A stretch of DNA of 64,000 nucleotides from Cyanobacteria bacterium CYA. GTDB lineage: Bacteria > Planctomycetota > Phycisphaerae > Phycisphaerales > UBA1924. Shown here piece by piece: positions 16,483 to 23,741 of this stretch. The stretch covers positions 1-64,000 of the forward strand of contig RHKP01000004.1 of assembly GCA_008363215.1 (NCBI GenBank), given 5' to 3'. The notes beneath the pieces are model-generated. The model searched no databases. It was given only the letters and a program-made list of their open reading frames with translations, and was not told the DNA's origin. The stretch's first letter is position 1; the number at the start of each line of letters is the position of its first letter. The position numbers were made by a program, and so were the translations under genes.

Positions 16483-16626
16483 ACGTAAGTCTCCCCCTCT
16501 GCATCAAGACAACCACATCCGATTATGTCATCAAGCAAGCCGTCATCCCACCTGAGTATGGGTGATTGAAGCAACAACCCTTTCAGAGGAACAAGGCAAA
16601 ATACCTATGTACCGCAGCGTCCTTCG

Positions 16627-17151
16627 CTACACCCGCCGCACTGCGGGGTCGCTGAAAACGTCGCTCTCATCGCGGCTGGTGCTGCTGAACTCGCTGACCA
16701 CTGCGCCGTCCGCCCCGGCCTGGAACCAGTGCCGCGTGTTCGGCGGGATCGTGAACTGCTCGCCCGGACGCAGCACCACCTCGCGCGGCGCGCCCGCGTA
16801 ATACGCCTCTTTGCCGCGCGGCACCCGCGCCCGCGGCGACGGCGACGGCTCGCCCTCCACGTGCAGGTACACCTCTCCGACACGCACGCGGAACGTCTCC
16901 ATCTTGCCCGGATCGCCTCCGACCGGCGGATGCCGATGCTCCGGGCAGGTCTGCCACGGCAGCAGCACCAGTTCCTTGGCGCAGTATCGATCGTTGTTCT
17001 CATACACGACCAGGCTCAGCCCTTCCACCTCAAAGTGCCCAAGCCCCAGATCGGTCATCTCCAGGCCGTCCCACTCGGTGTCGGTGATGACAATCCCTGC
17101 ACGACCGAGAAGTCCGCCCACGGCTTGGCGATGCTGTTCAAGGTGCCGCAT
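16627..17151 (-). CDS. D-lyxose isomerase-like cupin
   Basis: The 174-residue protein matches the D-lyxose ketol-isomerase family, cupins that interconvert D-lyxose and D-xylulose with a bound metal. The metal-site motifs are visible: CPEHRHPPVGGDPGKMETF supplies the two histidines and the glutamate, and PPNTRHWFQAG the last histidine. The C-terminal SEFSSTSRDESDVF also fits the family. The ATG at 17151 is the only reasonable start, but no ribosome binding site is visible. It is on the same strand as the broken discoidin gene, 144 bp upstream of it. The sugar specificity is inferred. Confidence 0.8.
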   Translation of the reverse strand: MRHLEQHRQAVGGLLGRAGIVITDTEWDGLEMTDLGLGHFEVEGLSLVVYENNDRYCAKELVLLPWQTCPEHRHPPVGGDPGKMETFRVRVGEVYLHVEGEPSPSPRARVPRGKEAYYAGAPREVVLRPGEQFTIPPNTRHWFQAGADGAVVSEFSSTSRDESDVFSDPAVRRV

Positions 17152-17365
17152 GCGCGATTATTGACCGCGCTGGGGCCGCCGGGAAAGCGCCCGCCTTCGG
17201 GCGCGCCTCGCGGCGGGAAACGACGGGAACTCCGTCGCTGCAGGGTGATGGCGATCCGGACGTACGTTTGAGGACGCACAAGGGTCGGGCGTCTTGCCAC
17301 GCACGCGTTTCAAGTCAAACGTCAGCCATGAGAAGCCGCTTCAAACGGCAGAGCAATCTCCGGGA
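17152..17365. other. Gene-free left part of the mraZ downstream gap
   Basis: No gene is seen. A GC-rich hairpin (GCGCCCG-CCTT-CGGGCGC, about 17187-17204) has no T-run, so I do not call it a terminator. Confidence 0.5.
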
Positions 17366-17401
17366 CAGAAAAGAGCCCGGCGGTGGGTTGCCGCTCGGGC
17401 C
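17366..17401 (-). terminator. Intrinsic terminator ending the mraZ-side transcript
   Basis: Minus strand: GCCCGAGCGG, loop CAACCCA, CCGCCGGGC, then TCTTTTCTGT (stem at 17374-17382/17391-17400). It lies about 360 bp beyond the mraZ stop codon, with no gene between. Confidence 0.65.
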
Positions 17402-17407
17402 GGGTGC

Positions 17408-17657
17408 GGATCGGCGATCGGGAGATCGTGCGAGCCGATCCAGTTGGTGGGCGAGTTGGAAAGCGTCCGTGCGACGTCGTGTCGAACGAACGCATTGCTT
17501 CGTGAAGTCAGGAGTCGGATGCGCGTCCCTGCGCATTGACCTCAAGATCCATGAGGACCGACGGGACTTCACATTGCTTGTCCGCGGCCGGGGGATTCCT
17601 TTCCCCACCTCGCCATCCCTGGCGATCAACCGCTCCGGCGCCAGATCCGTGCGCCGG
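17408..17657 (-). ncRNA. Candidate structured non-coding RNA between mraZ and a terminator
   Basis: No gene fits this stretch, yet it is packed with perfect inverted repeats. They are CCGGCGC/GCGCCGG (17635-17641/17651-17657), TCGCCA/TGGCGA around a four-base loop that reads GGGA on the minus strand (17610-17625), GGGGA/TCCCC (17591-17606), a three-way junction at 17502-17572, and GGATCGGC/GCCGATCC (17408-17415/17434-17441). An intrinsic terminator on the minus strand follows at 17401-17366. The direction of transcription is inferred from that terminator. I looked for RNase P RNA, tmRNA, 6S and SRP RNA signatures and saw none. It may be a novel RNA, a long 3' UTR, or chance in GC-rich DNA. 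Confidence 0.4.
17493..17579. mobile_element. Possible 71-bp inverted-repeat element flanked by 8-bp direct repeats
   Basis: CATTGCTT occurs at 17493-17500 and again at 17572-17579, like a target-site duplication. Inside, GTGAAGTC (17502-17509) pairs with GACTTCAC (17565-17572). Within that are GTCGG/CCGAC (17514-17518/17558-17562) and two hairpins, ATGCGC/GCGCAT (17519-17536) and CCTCA/TGAGG (17540-17556). The result is a neat three-way junction. It could be a tiny MITE-like element. The right-hand copy overlaps the end of the inverted repeat by one base. Confidence 0.35.
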
Positions 17658-17762
17658 TCACACATCTCGAATCAATCGTCCTGCCAGGCCCTTCCAAGCC
17701 GGTGGCGGACGCGTCCCGGTGTCAAAGCCGACCCGGGATCTCTCCTCTTCTGTCGCGGGGCG

Positions 17763-18221
17763 TCACTGCCCGCCCTTCTGTGCTTCCAGCCGTGCGACCA
17801 ACTGCCGCAACTCGTTGAACCGATCCTCTCGGCGTCCGACCCAGGCTTCGCGTGAACGAATTTCCAGCCGATTGCGCGCACCGACCAGCACCACCTCCCG
17901 CGGGAGTTTGACCAGATCGATGTGCCAGGTCGGAAGCCGAATCCGGGACGCCGAATCGACGTCCAGTTGTTCCGTATACCCGAACAGGGTGGCTTCCAGA
18001 TCGGCCAGATCCTGTCCGGGCGTGAGTGACTCGTCCGGGCGTTCGGCCATCTGCTCGAATCGCCGTTCCGTGTACAGGCGCAACACACCCTCGTGAGGCC
18101 AGGGGACGCAGTACCATGTCGGACCGTCCCGCTCCGGATCCCACCGGGAGCGGAACTTGGCGGGGAGCGCCAGACGCTGCTTGGCGTCGACGGTCAGTTC
18201 CGCCTGTCCTGTGAAGAGCAT
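17763..18221 (-). CDS. mraZ: Transcriptional regulator MraZ
   Basis: MraZ is an AbrB-fold DNA-binding ring protein that controls the division and cell-wall gene cluster and its own promoter. The 152-residue product has the two SpoVT/AbrB-like halves: FTGQAELTVDAKQRLALPAKFRS at residues 3-25 and the second half around LDVDSASRIRLP. Length is normal. The ATG at 18221 is preceded by GGAGG nine bases upstream, and repeated GTGGG motifs lie in the promoter region. In most bacteria mraZ is followed by rsmH and division genes; here the 610 bp downstream hold no gene on either strand, so this copy is detached from the dcw cluster. Confidence 0.93.
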   Translation of the reverse strand: MLFTGQAELTVDAKQRLALPAKFRSRWDPERDGPTWYCVPWPHEGVLRLYTERRFEQMAERPDESLTPGQDLADLEATLFGYTEQLDVDSASRIRLPTWHIDLVKLPREVVLVGARNRLEIRSREAWVGRREDRFNELRQLVARLEAQKGGQ

Positions 18222-18249
18222 TTCTCCAAGCCTCCACGCTCATAGCGAC

Positions 18250-18274
18250 CTCATGCTACCCCACTTTGCCCCAC
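18250..18274 (-). promoter_or_regulatory. MraZ-box-like operator upstream of mraZ
   Basis: On the minus strand, reading towards mraZ, GTGGG (18274-18270), five bases, GTGGG (18264-18260), five bases, and a degenerate ATGAG (18254-18250) give the 10-bp-spaced repeats known as the binding site of MraZ. They lie about 30 bp upstream of the start codon, so autoregulation is likely. Confidence 0.65.
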
Positions 18275-18369
18275 AATGCAACACCATGATGCACATTTTC
18301 GACACAAACACCTCGAAGGTTGAATCCCGGGGGCACCATCGGTGCCGGGCAAAACCCGCGCAGAATCGG

Positions 18370-18375
18370 TACACT
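18370..18375 (+). promoter_or_regulatory. -10-like element beside the flavin-reductase-like start
   Basis: GGTACACTGC contains TACACT ending ten bases before the ATG at 18386. With no ribosome binding site present, the transcript would be almost or fully leaderless. Confidence 0.4.
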
Positions 18376-18385
18376 GCACCCGACT

Positions 18386-18823
18386 ATGGGTGACTCGATC
18401 GCACGAGCCCTGCAACTTCTGGAAGGCGACGCCTTTGTGATGACGGCGGCCTTCGAGGATCAGCGAGCCGGAATGCGGGTTTTATCGGTCTTCCGCTGTG
18501 CGACCGAGCCCCTGCTCATCTGCGTGGCTGCCAAGAAAGGCCACCCCATCGAGCCTTTGGTGCGCGATTCCCACTGCTTTGCCGTCTGCAAGGTGGATCT
18601 GACCCAGAAGTTGATCCTTCGGAAGTTCTCCACCGAGCCTGAAGAAGGGGAAGACCCGTTCGACACATTCCTGGTGGACAGTCTGGCAACCGGCTCGCCC
18701 ACGCTGGCAATTTCGCCCCTGGTGCTCGACTGCGAGGTGGTGCGGCACTTTGACCTCGAAGCCGATCACGAGTTGTTCGTCGGGCAGGTGATGGCGGCCA
18801 GAGTGAGCCCGTCGCTGGCGTAA
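18386..18823 (+). CDS. Flavin reductase-like FMN-binding split-barrel protein
   Basis: The 145-residue protein resembles the flavin-reductase-like domain (split barrel binding FMN): an N-terminal ALQLLEGDAFVMTAAFEDQRAGM strand-loop-strand, SVFRCATEPLLICVAAKKGHPIEPLVRDS, and a C-terminal CEVVRHFDLEADHELFVGQVMA that matches the usual end of the fold (GDH-x-L-x-V-GEV). Substrate and partner are unknown; many relatives reduce flavin for a partner oxygenase. The ATG at 18386 follows a promoter-like TACACT and no ribosome binding site. It faces rplU, and a terminator lies in the 64-bp gap between them. Confidence 0.75.
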   Translation: MGDSIARALQLLEGDAFVMTAAFEDQRAGMRVLSVFRCATEPLLICVAAKKGHPIEPLVRDSHCFAVCKVDLTQKLILRKFSTEPEEGEDPFDTFLVDSLATGSPTLAISPLVLDCEVVRHFDLEADHELFVGQVMAARVSPSLA

Positions 18824-18842
18824 ATGGGTACAAAAAGCGAAG

Positions 18843-18862
18843 AACCCTCCCGAAGGAGGGTC
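18843..18862 (-). terminator. Intrinsic terminator of rplU
   Basis: Minus strand: ACCCTCC, loop TTCG, GGAGGGT, followed by TCTTCGCTTTTT. It starts 25 bp after the rplU stop codon. Confidence 0.75.
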
Positions 18863-18887
18863 CCGTCGTTCGGTATCGACTGAGAAA

Positions 18888-19214
18888 TCAGCCGTGGATG
18901 CCGGTGATCTTGACGTGGGTGAAGCGCTGACGATGTCCGGTCTTGCGGTTGTAGCCCTTCTTGGAGCGGAACTTGTGGATGAAGACCTTGTCACCCATGA
19001 CGACGGGCTCAACGACCTCGGCCGTGACGCTGGCGCCGCCGACGTAGGGGGCACCGATTTTGGCCGAGCCGCCGGTTTCGCCGACGACGAGCACCTTGTC
19101 AAAGGTCAATTTGGCGCCCTTCTGGGCCTGTCCCTGTTCGAGCAGGTCGACGAGGATGTCTTCACCCTGCTCGACGATGCGCTGTCCACCCGACTCTTCG
19201 ATGATCGCGTACAT
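18888..19214 (-). CDS. rplU: 50S ribosomal protein L21
   Basis: L21 binds 23S rRNA in the large subunit. The 108-residue protein shows the family pattern: MYAIIEESGGQRIVEQGEDILVD at the start, FDKVLVVG, PYVGGASVTAEVVE and the basic C-terminal FRSKKGYNRKTGHRQRFTHVKITGI. The ATG at 19214 has a TGGAG nearby. In most bacteria rplU is directly followed by rpmA (L27). Here a terminator follows and the next gene is on the other strand, so rpmA must be elsewhere. Confidence 0.96.
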   Translation of the reverse strand: MYAIIEESGGQRIVEQGEDILVDLLEQGQAQKGAKLTFDKVLVVGETGGSAKIGAPYVGGASVTAEVVEPVVMGDKVFIHKFRSKKGYNRKTGHRQRFTHVKITGIHG

Positions 19215-19294
19215 GGCGAACTCCAGGACCTCCGCGCCGGCTCGGAGCGGGCTGTCAGGCCCGGCTTTCGGACCCGGCTGGCTGCGGGACGGAG

Positions 19295-19300
19295 AGTGTA
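19295..19300 (-). promoter_or_regulatory. -10-like element of rplU
   Basis: Minus strand GGTCTACACTCTCC contains TACACT, about 80 bp upstream of the rplU start. The leader between carries GC-rich inverted repeats (for instance CCGGG and CCCGG blocks), but no known L21 leader structure that I recognise. Confidence 0.4.
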
Positions 19301-19369
19301 GACCGGGCGGGAGGCCCGATCGAGCCTGTCTTGTGACGGATGCTCTTGTGCGGGCTTGACGGTTCGGCT

Positions 19370-20683
19370 ATGAGTGGCGGCATGAGGGGAATCTCCGTCA
19401 TCGGGTTCTGGGTTTGCGCCGCCGGGGCCGTGGCGCAACCCGTCCGTCCGCTGGCAGAGGGGCTCCACCGGCAGGTGCTGCCCCTGTACAGAGACCTGCA
19501 CGAGGCGGAAGTGGGTTCGCTGGGCATCGTGGGTGACTCGGTGAGCCTGCTTGATGCGTCCTATAACTGGCAACTCCGGAACCACTTCTGGGACGACTTC
19601 GGCTCAGGTGGAGACGGGTACCTGGCGCTGGCTCGCTTCAACGGAAACTGTGGTTCCAATGGCGGCGGACCGCGCTGCGGCATCGAGTCGATCCGTGGGC
19701 CGGGTTCTTTCGTCTCCGAGGATACCGGCGCCTGGGAGCCGCTCGGGTATTCGACGCCCGACGGAATGTGGGGCCAGTTGCGTTTCGACCGGGTGCCGGG
19801 CAACTGGACAGTGAAGACCTACGGGCGGGAAGTGGTCGTGCACTACACACGTCGGACGGGCGGCGGGGCGTTCAGGCTGTTGCTCAATGGGTCGCCGGTG
19901 GCGACGATCGACACGGGGCTGCCCGCCGGAGAGCCCCAGGCCGGCGCCTATCTGCTCGACACGGGGGAGGACGATCCTGACACGCTGTCGACGATCCGAT
20001 TCGAGATGGACTCGACGCTGCCGGTGCAGATCAACGCGGTGGAGATGCGCTCTGCGGGGGGTGGATTGCGGTATCACCGACTGGCGCGGGGCGGATGTGG
20101 TCCGGCGCGGTACCTGGAATCGATGACGACTGCCAACGCGGAACTGCTGCGATCACTGGATCTTGACCTGCTCATCATCATGCTTGACGCGGCGGCGGGT
20201 GACGGAAACAACGAGCCTGCTCTTTACCAGGCCAATCTGGAGACACTGGTGGACTGGTATCGGGCGGAGTTGTCGGGGGTGCCGATGGTGCTGGTGACGC
20301 ACCACCCGTTCACGCCGGAGATCGAGGCGCAGGCGGATGTGATTCTCGACGTGGCACGGACGCGCGGGCTGGGGTACGTCAACTTCTACGACCTGTTCAG
20401 CGGGTTTGACGAGATGGACGCGCTGGGGTACATGAACGGGATCGTGCATCTGAGCCCGGCGGGCGGGGCCTACTTCGGCGGATACCTGTACGACCTGCTG
20501 ACGACGGCCGCAGACCAGGCGCTGCTGGCGGACTGGAATGCCGACGGCGAGTTTGACTTCTTCGACGTGCAGGCGTTTCTGGATTCGTTTTCCGGCGGCG
20601 GGGCGGACTTGAACGGCGACGGAGTGAGCAATTTCTTCGACGTGCAGATGTTCCTGGCGGCGTTCAGCGCGGCGCATGAGTAG
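19370..20683 (+). CDS. Secreted SGNH-type hydrolase with C-terminal dockerin-like repeats
   Basis: The roughly 437-residue protein begins with a signal peptide (GISVIGFWVCAAGAVAQP). GIVGDSVSLLDASY supplies the block I serine (GDS) of SGNH esterases and HLSPAGGAYF a candidate catalytic histidine near the end of the domain. The C-terminal 50 residues contain two EF-hand-like calcium repeats, DWNADGEFDFFDVQAFLDSF and DLNGDGVSNFFDVQMFLAAF, the layout of the dockerin-type tails common in Phycisphaerae exported proteins. An in-frame ATG at 19382 is an alternative start with a shorter n-region. It is probably exported and may act on acylated carbohydrate; substrate unknown. Confidence 0.75.
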   Translation: MSGGMRGISVIGFWVCAAGAVAQPVRPLAEGLHRQVLPLYRDLHEAEVGSLGIVGDSVSLLDASYNWQLRNHFWDDFGSGGDGYLALARFNGNCGSNGGGPRCGIESIRGPGSFVSEDTGAWEPLGYSTPDGMWGQLRFDRVPGNWTVKTYGREVVVHYTRRTGGGAFRLLLNGSPVATIDTGLPAGEPQAGAYLLDTGEDDPDTLSTIRFEMDSTLPVQINAVEMRSAGGGLRYHRLARGGCGPARYLESMTTANAELLRSLDLDLLIIMLDAAAGDGNNEPALYQANLETLVDWYRAELSGVPMVLVTHHPFTPEIEAQADVILDVARTRGLGYVNFYDLFSGFDEMDALGYMNGIVHLSPAGGAYFGGYLYDLLTTAADQALLADWNADGEFDFFDVQAFLDSFSGGGADLNGDGVSNFFDVQMFLAAFSAAHE

Positions 20684-20760
20684 ATGAGCGTTCTGGGTAA
20701 GCGGCGCGCCTTGCATCGAAGACCCGGACAGGGCGCGGCACCCGCCTCTGCACGGGAGGA

Positions 20761-21570
20761 TCAGGGCTTCCTGCAGATGAACAGGTAGTTGAAGCCGCGA
20801 AGGAAGAAGTTTCCCTCCTCGGCGCTCTTGTGCCAGTTGCCGCGGGCGAGTTTGGTGTTGTGGCGGACGACGCTGATGATGTCGACCGGCTCGAAGTAAT
20901 CGCGGAGGATGGCGAAGAGTTCGAAGCCGATGGGCATGAAGAGGCCGCCCTTTTTGGTCTTGCGGTAGGAGTCGGAAACGTAGAGCCCCATGTAGCGGCG
21001 GGGCTTGAGGACGCGGTGGATCTCGGAGATAACCTCTTCCATCGCGATGAAGTACTCGGAGACGCCCTCGTTGTTGACGGCCGAGGCGTCGAGTTTGCCG
21101 ATGCAGCGTTTGTCGTCGGAATAGTCGATGTGAGTGGAGTAGGGCGGATCGACGAAGGTGAAGTCGGCGGCCTCGTCGTCGAGGGGAAGTTCACGTGCGT
21201 CGGCCGGCTGGATGTCGTCGCGGAAGGGGACGAGGTCGAAGCCGACGCCCTTGCGGCCCAGGTCGCGGCAGACGTCCAGCGTGGTGCCGGAGCCGCACAT
21301 GGGATCGAGGACGACATCGTTGGGGCGGGTGTAGCGTTGGAGGAGTTGCCAGATGACCCAGGAGGGTGTGGCGCCGGTGTAGTTTTTGTCGCCCTGCATG
21401 GGCCCGGTTTGCTGCGAGTCGTAGTGCTGACTTGGATATTCCCAGAGCGTGGTGGTGAAGACGCGCATGGGCGGGCGCCTTGGGCGCCGGCCTTTGGGTT
21501 TTTCGGGGGGGAGATTGCGGACGGCGTCGTCGACGCGCTTTCGGAAGTTGCGATCGCGTGGGTTGCTCAT
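20761..21570 (-). CDS. Site-specific DNA methyltransferase (DPPY type)
   Basis: The 269-residue protein has the S-adenosylmethionine motif DPMCGSGTTLDV (about residues 92-103) followed by the catalytic motif VDPPYS, an order seen in alpha or gamma amino-methyltransferases. DPPY predicts methylation of N6-adenine or N4-cytosine. The N-terminus is basic and includes the EYPSQHYDSQQTGPMQ region with conserved aromatic residues. No restriction endonuclease or specificity gene lies nearby, so it looks like a solitary methyltransferase. The ATG at 21570 overlaps the stop of nrnA (ATGA), so the two are translationally coupled. Target sequence unknown. Confidence 0.85.
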   Translation of the reverse strand: MSNPRDRNFRKRVDDAVRNLPPEKPKGRRPRRPPMRVFTTTLWEYPSQHYDSQQTGPMQGDKNYTGATPSWVIWQLLQRYTRPNDVVLDPMCGSGTTLDVCRDLGRKGVGFDLVPFRDDIQPADARELPLDDEAADFTFVDPPYSTHIDYSDDKRCIGKLDASAVNNEGVSEYFIAMEEVISEIHRVLKPRRYMGLYVSDSYRKTKKGGLFMPIGFELFAILRDYFEPVDIISVVRHNTKLARGNWHKSAEEGNFFLRGFNYLFICRKP

Positions 21571-22613
21571 GCGAAGGCCTCGAGCATGCGCCGCCGGGCT
21601 TCTTCGAGCGAACATTGCAGGCGTGCGCCGGCAGCCTGCACGTGTCCGCCGCCGCCGAGTCTGACGGTGACGGCGTTGACGTCGATCGGGTCCGGCCCGC
21701 CCTTGCTGCGCATGGAGATCTTGGTGATGGGGGCGTGGGCGGGGCCGGTTTCGGTGAGCAGGCAGGAGACGAGCACCTGCTCGACGCTCTTGGGAATGTC
21801 GACGAAGCCGCCGACGTCCTGCGGGGCAGCGCCGGTCTCGTCAAAGTCTTGCTGTCGAAGGCTCATGACCGCGCAGATGCCGTTCATTTCGAACTGGAGC
21901 GAGGCGAGGGCGCGGGCCATGAGTCTGAGGCGCGCGGGTCGGTCGCGCTGCTCGACGACTTGGAAGAGGCGTTCGTGGTTGGTGCCGGCCTCGATAAGGT
22001 CCGCGGCCAGGTGCATGACGGCGGGCGTGACGTTGGAGTGCCTGAACCAGCCGGTGTCGGTTGCCAGACCCAGGTAGAGCGGCTCGGCGATGGATTCGTC
22101 AAGGTGAGCGGGGGATGCGACGCGGGTGAGTCGGGCGCACAGCGTGCCGAGGGTCTGGCAGACGGCAGCAGCGCTGGTGTCGATGTGGCGCATCGTGGCG
22201 GTGTCGGGGTCTCCGTTGCGATGGTGGTCGATGACAATGGTGCGGGCGGCGCGTGGGCGGACCCAATCGGCGAAGTTGTCGAGTTGCGACCATGAGCCGG
22301 TGTCGACGACAACGAGCAGTTCGGGGTCAAAGGCCGGGAGTTCGTCAGTGGCGCCGAAGCAGCGTGCCTTGGTCTGTCGGGAGACGGCGTTGAAGAAGAG
22401 GGGCATGGGCCCGGTGTACCAGGCTTCGGCCGGACAGGCGACGCTGCTGGGCGATGTGCGCCGGTTGGCGGCGACGGCGCGGACGAGTGCGAGGGAGGCG
22501 CCGATAGCGTCGCCGTCGGGCTTGACGTGGGTGAGGACGACGATGGAGCGGGCCGCGTCAATGCGTGAGGCGATCTGCTCGATGGTGGCGTTGGTCTGCC
22601 AGGAGTCAGGCAA
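21567..22613 (-). CDS. nrnA: DHH-family oligoribonuclease/pAp phosphatase (NrnA type)
   Basis: The 348-residue protein has the DHH phosphoesterase layout: THVKPDGDAIGAS with the first metal-binding aspartates, VVVDTGSWSQL, the DHH motif itself in VIDHHRNGD, GLATDTGWFRHSN, and a DHHA1 domain ending in VRLGGGGHVQAAG. NrnA enzymes degrade short RNA oligomers and dephosphorylate 3'-phosphoadenosine 5'-phosphate. The start at 22613 overlaps the end of ribF by 8 bp and the stop overlaps the methyltransferase start, so the three form one minus-strand unit. Confidence 0.9.
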   Translation of the reverse strand: MPDSWQTNATIEQIASRIDAARSIVVLTHVKPDGDAIGASLALVRAVAANRRTSPSSVACPAEAWYTGPMPLFFNAVSRQTKARCFGATDELPAFDPELLVVVDTGSWSQLDNFADWVRPRAARTIVIDHHRNGDPDTATMRHIDTSAAAVCQTLGTLCARLTRVASPAHLDESIAEPLYLGLATDTGWFRHSNVTPAVMHLAADLIEAGTNHERLFQVVEQRDRPARLRLMARALASLQFEMNGICAVMSLRQQDFDETGAAPQDVGGFVDIPKSVEQVLVSCLLTETGPAHAPITKISMRSKGGPDPIDVNAVTVRLGGGGHVQAAGARLQCSLEEARRRMLEAFA

Positions 22614-23544
22614 TGGGTTCTCCGGTGGTCAGTGCGCACAGGTCGAGGGCGCGGGCGCAGTCGCGTTCGAGTTGGCCGGTCAGGGCTTCGAGGCTGGGGA
22701 AGCGCACCTGGTCGCGCAACCAGGCGAGCAGGTCGAGTTCGAGCGTCCAGTCGTAGAGGCCGACGTCGAGCGGCGCGGGGCGGGCTCGGTCGTCGAGCAG
22801 ACACGCCTCGACGAGGTGTCGTGTGTTGTCGAAGGTCGGACGGCGCCCGATGTTGACGGCGGCCGGGCGTGATGAGCCGTCGGGCAGGGTGGCGCGGGCA
22901 GCGTAGACACCGTCGCCGGGCAGGGCGGTGGTGACACCGACGTTGGCGGTGGGGAAGCCGATGGTGCGGCCGCGCTGGTCGCCGGGTTGGACAGGGCCCT
23001 TGAGTCTCAAGGGTCGGCCGAGGACGGCGGCGACGTCTTCAATGCGTCCGTGGTTGAGGAGCCAGCGGGCCAGTGTGCTGGAAGCGCGGACGATGGTCTG
23101 GTCGGTCAGTTCCACGTCGACGCTCGGGACGGTGAGCACAGAAAAGCCCATCACGTCGCCGGCGGCCTGGAGAAGGGTGATGTCGCCGAAGCGGTTGCGT
23201 CCGAAGCGGAAATCCTGTCCTTCGACGAAGACGCCGGGGGAGAAGCGTTCGACGACGAGGGCGAGGAAGTTTTCGGGGTGGAGGCGCAGCACGTCGAGGG
23301 TGGGTTCGAGGCGGACCACCTCGTCAGCGCCGGCCTGACGGAGCAGGGCGGCGCGCCGATCGAAGGTGGTCAGTGGCGGGGGGGCGGTTCGCCCGGGCAG
23401 GACGGAGGCCGGGTGGGGGTCAAAGGCAATGGCGACCACCCGCCCGTCGGGTCCGACTTGCCCGCGGGCGGCGCGCATCAGGGCGACGTGACCCAGATGC
23501 ACGCCGTCGAAGTTGCCGATGCTCACCGCGGTGGGCTGTGGCAT
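22606..23544 (-). CDS. ribF: Bifunctional riboflavin kinase/FAD synthetase
   Basis: RibF phosphorylates riboflavin to FMN and adenylylates FMN to FAD. The 312-residue protein has the N-terminal nucleotidyltransferase domain (SIGNFDGVHLGHVALM with the HxGH-like motif, FDPHPASVL, the GQDFRFGRNRFGD loop) and the C-terminal kinase domain (RTIGFPTANV, GVYAARATL, AAVNIGRRPTF). The ATG at 23544 gives MPQPTAVSIGNFDG, the usual N-terminus; the longer frame upstream has no homology. It is the first gene of the ribF-nrnA-methyltransferase unit. Confidence 0.93.
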   Translation of the reverse strand: MPQPTAVSIGNFDGVHLGHVALMRAARGQVGPDGRVVAIAFDPHPASVLPGRTAPPPLTTFDRRAALLRQAGADEVVRLEPTLDVLRLHPENFLALVVERFSPGVFVEGQDFRFGRNRFGDITLLQAAGDVMGFSVLTVPSVDVELTDQTIVRASSTLARWLLNHGRIEDVAAVLGRPLRLKGPVQPGDQRGRTIGFPTANVGVTTALPGDGVYAARATLPDGSSRPAAVNIGRRPTFDNTRHLVEACLLDDRARPAPLDVGLYDWTLELDLLAWLRDQVRFPSLEALTGQLERDCARALDLCALTTGEPIA

Positions 23545-23693
23545 GAGCGACGGTAGGCTTCGGAACGTTGAGGCGGGGCGTCCTGTCTGGTCGGCGCGGG
23601 CTGGCAAGGGCTGACGGGCGGGAGGCGCCCGGCGGTGCGGCCGCCGGTGCCCGCGAGCAATGCGCGTGAGCGGGCGGGAAAAAGGGCGCGGTC

Positions 23694-23699
23694 TATAAT
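23694..23699 (+). promoter_or_regulatory. Consensus -10 element before putA
   Basis: A perfect TATAAT (23694-23699) lies 42 bp upstream of the putA start. The -35 region is GC-rich and poorly matched. Confidence 0.45.
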
Positions 23700-23741
23700 C
23701 GACGAGCCGGTCAATTTCGAGCGGCCGCAGAGAGGTGTGTC

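Noticed and set aside
17315..17665. A 116-codon minus-strand frame in the mraZ gap
   Set aside because: Composition is arginine and serine rich with no motif, it has no ribosome binding site, and it runs through the terminator and the stems.
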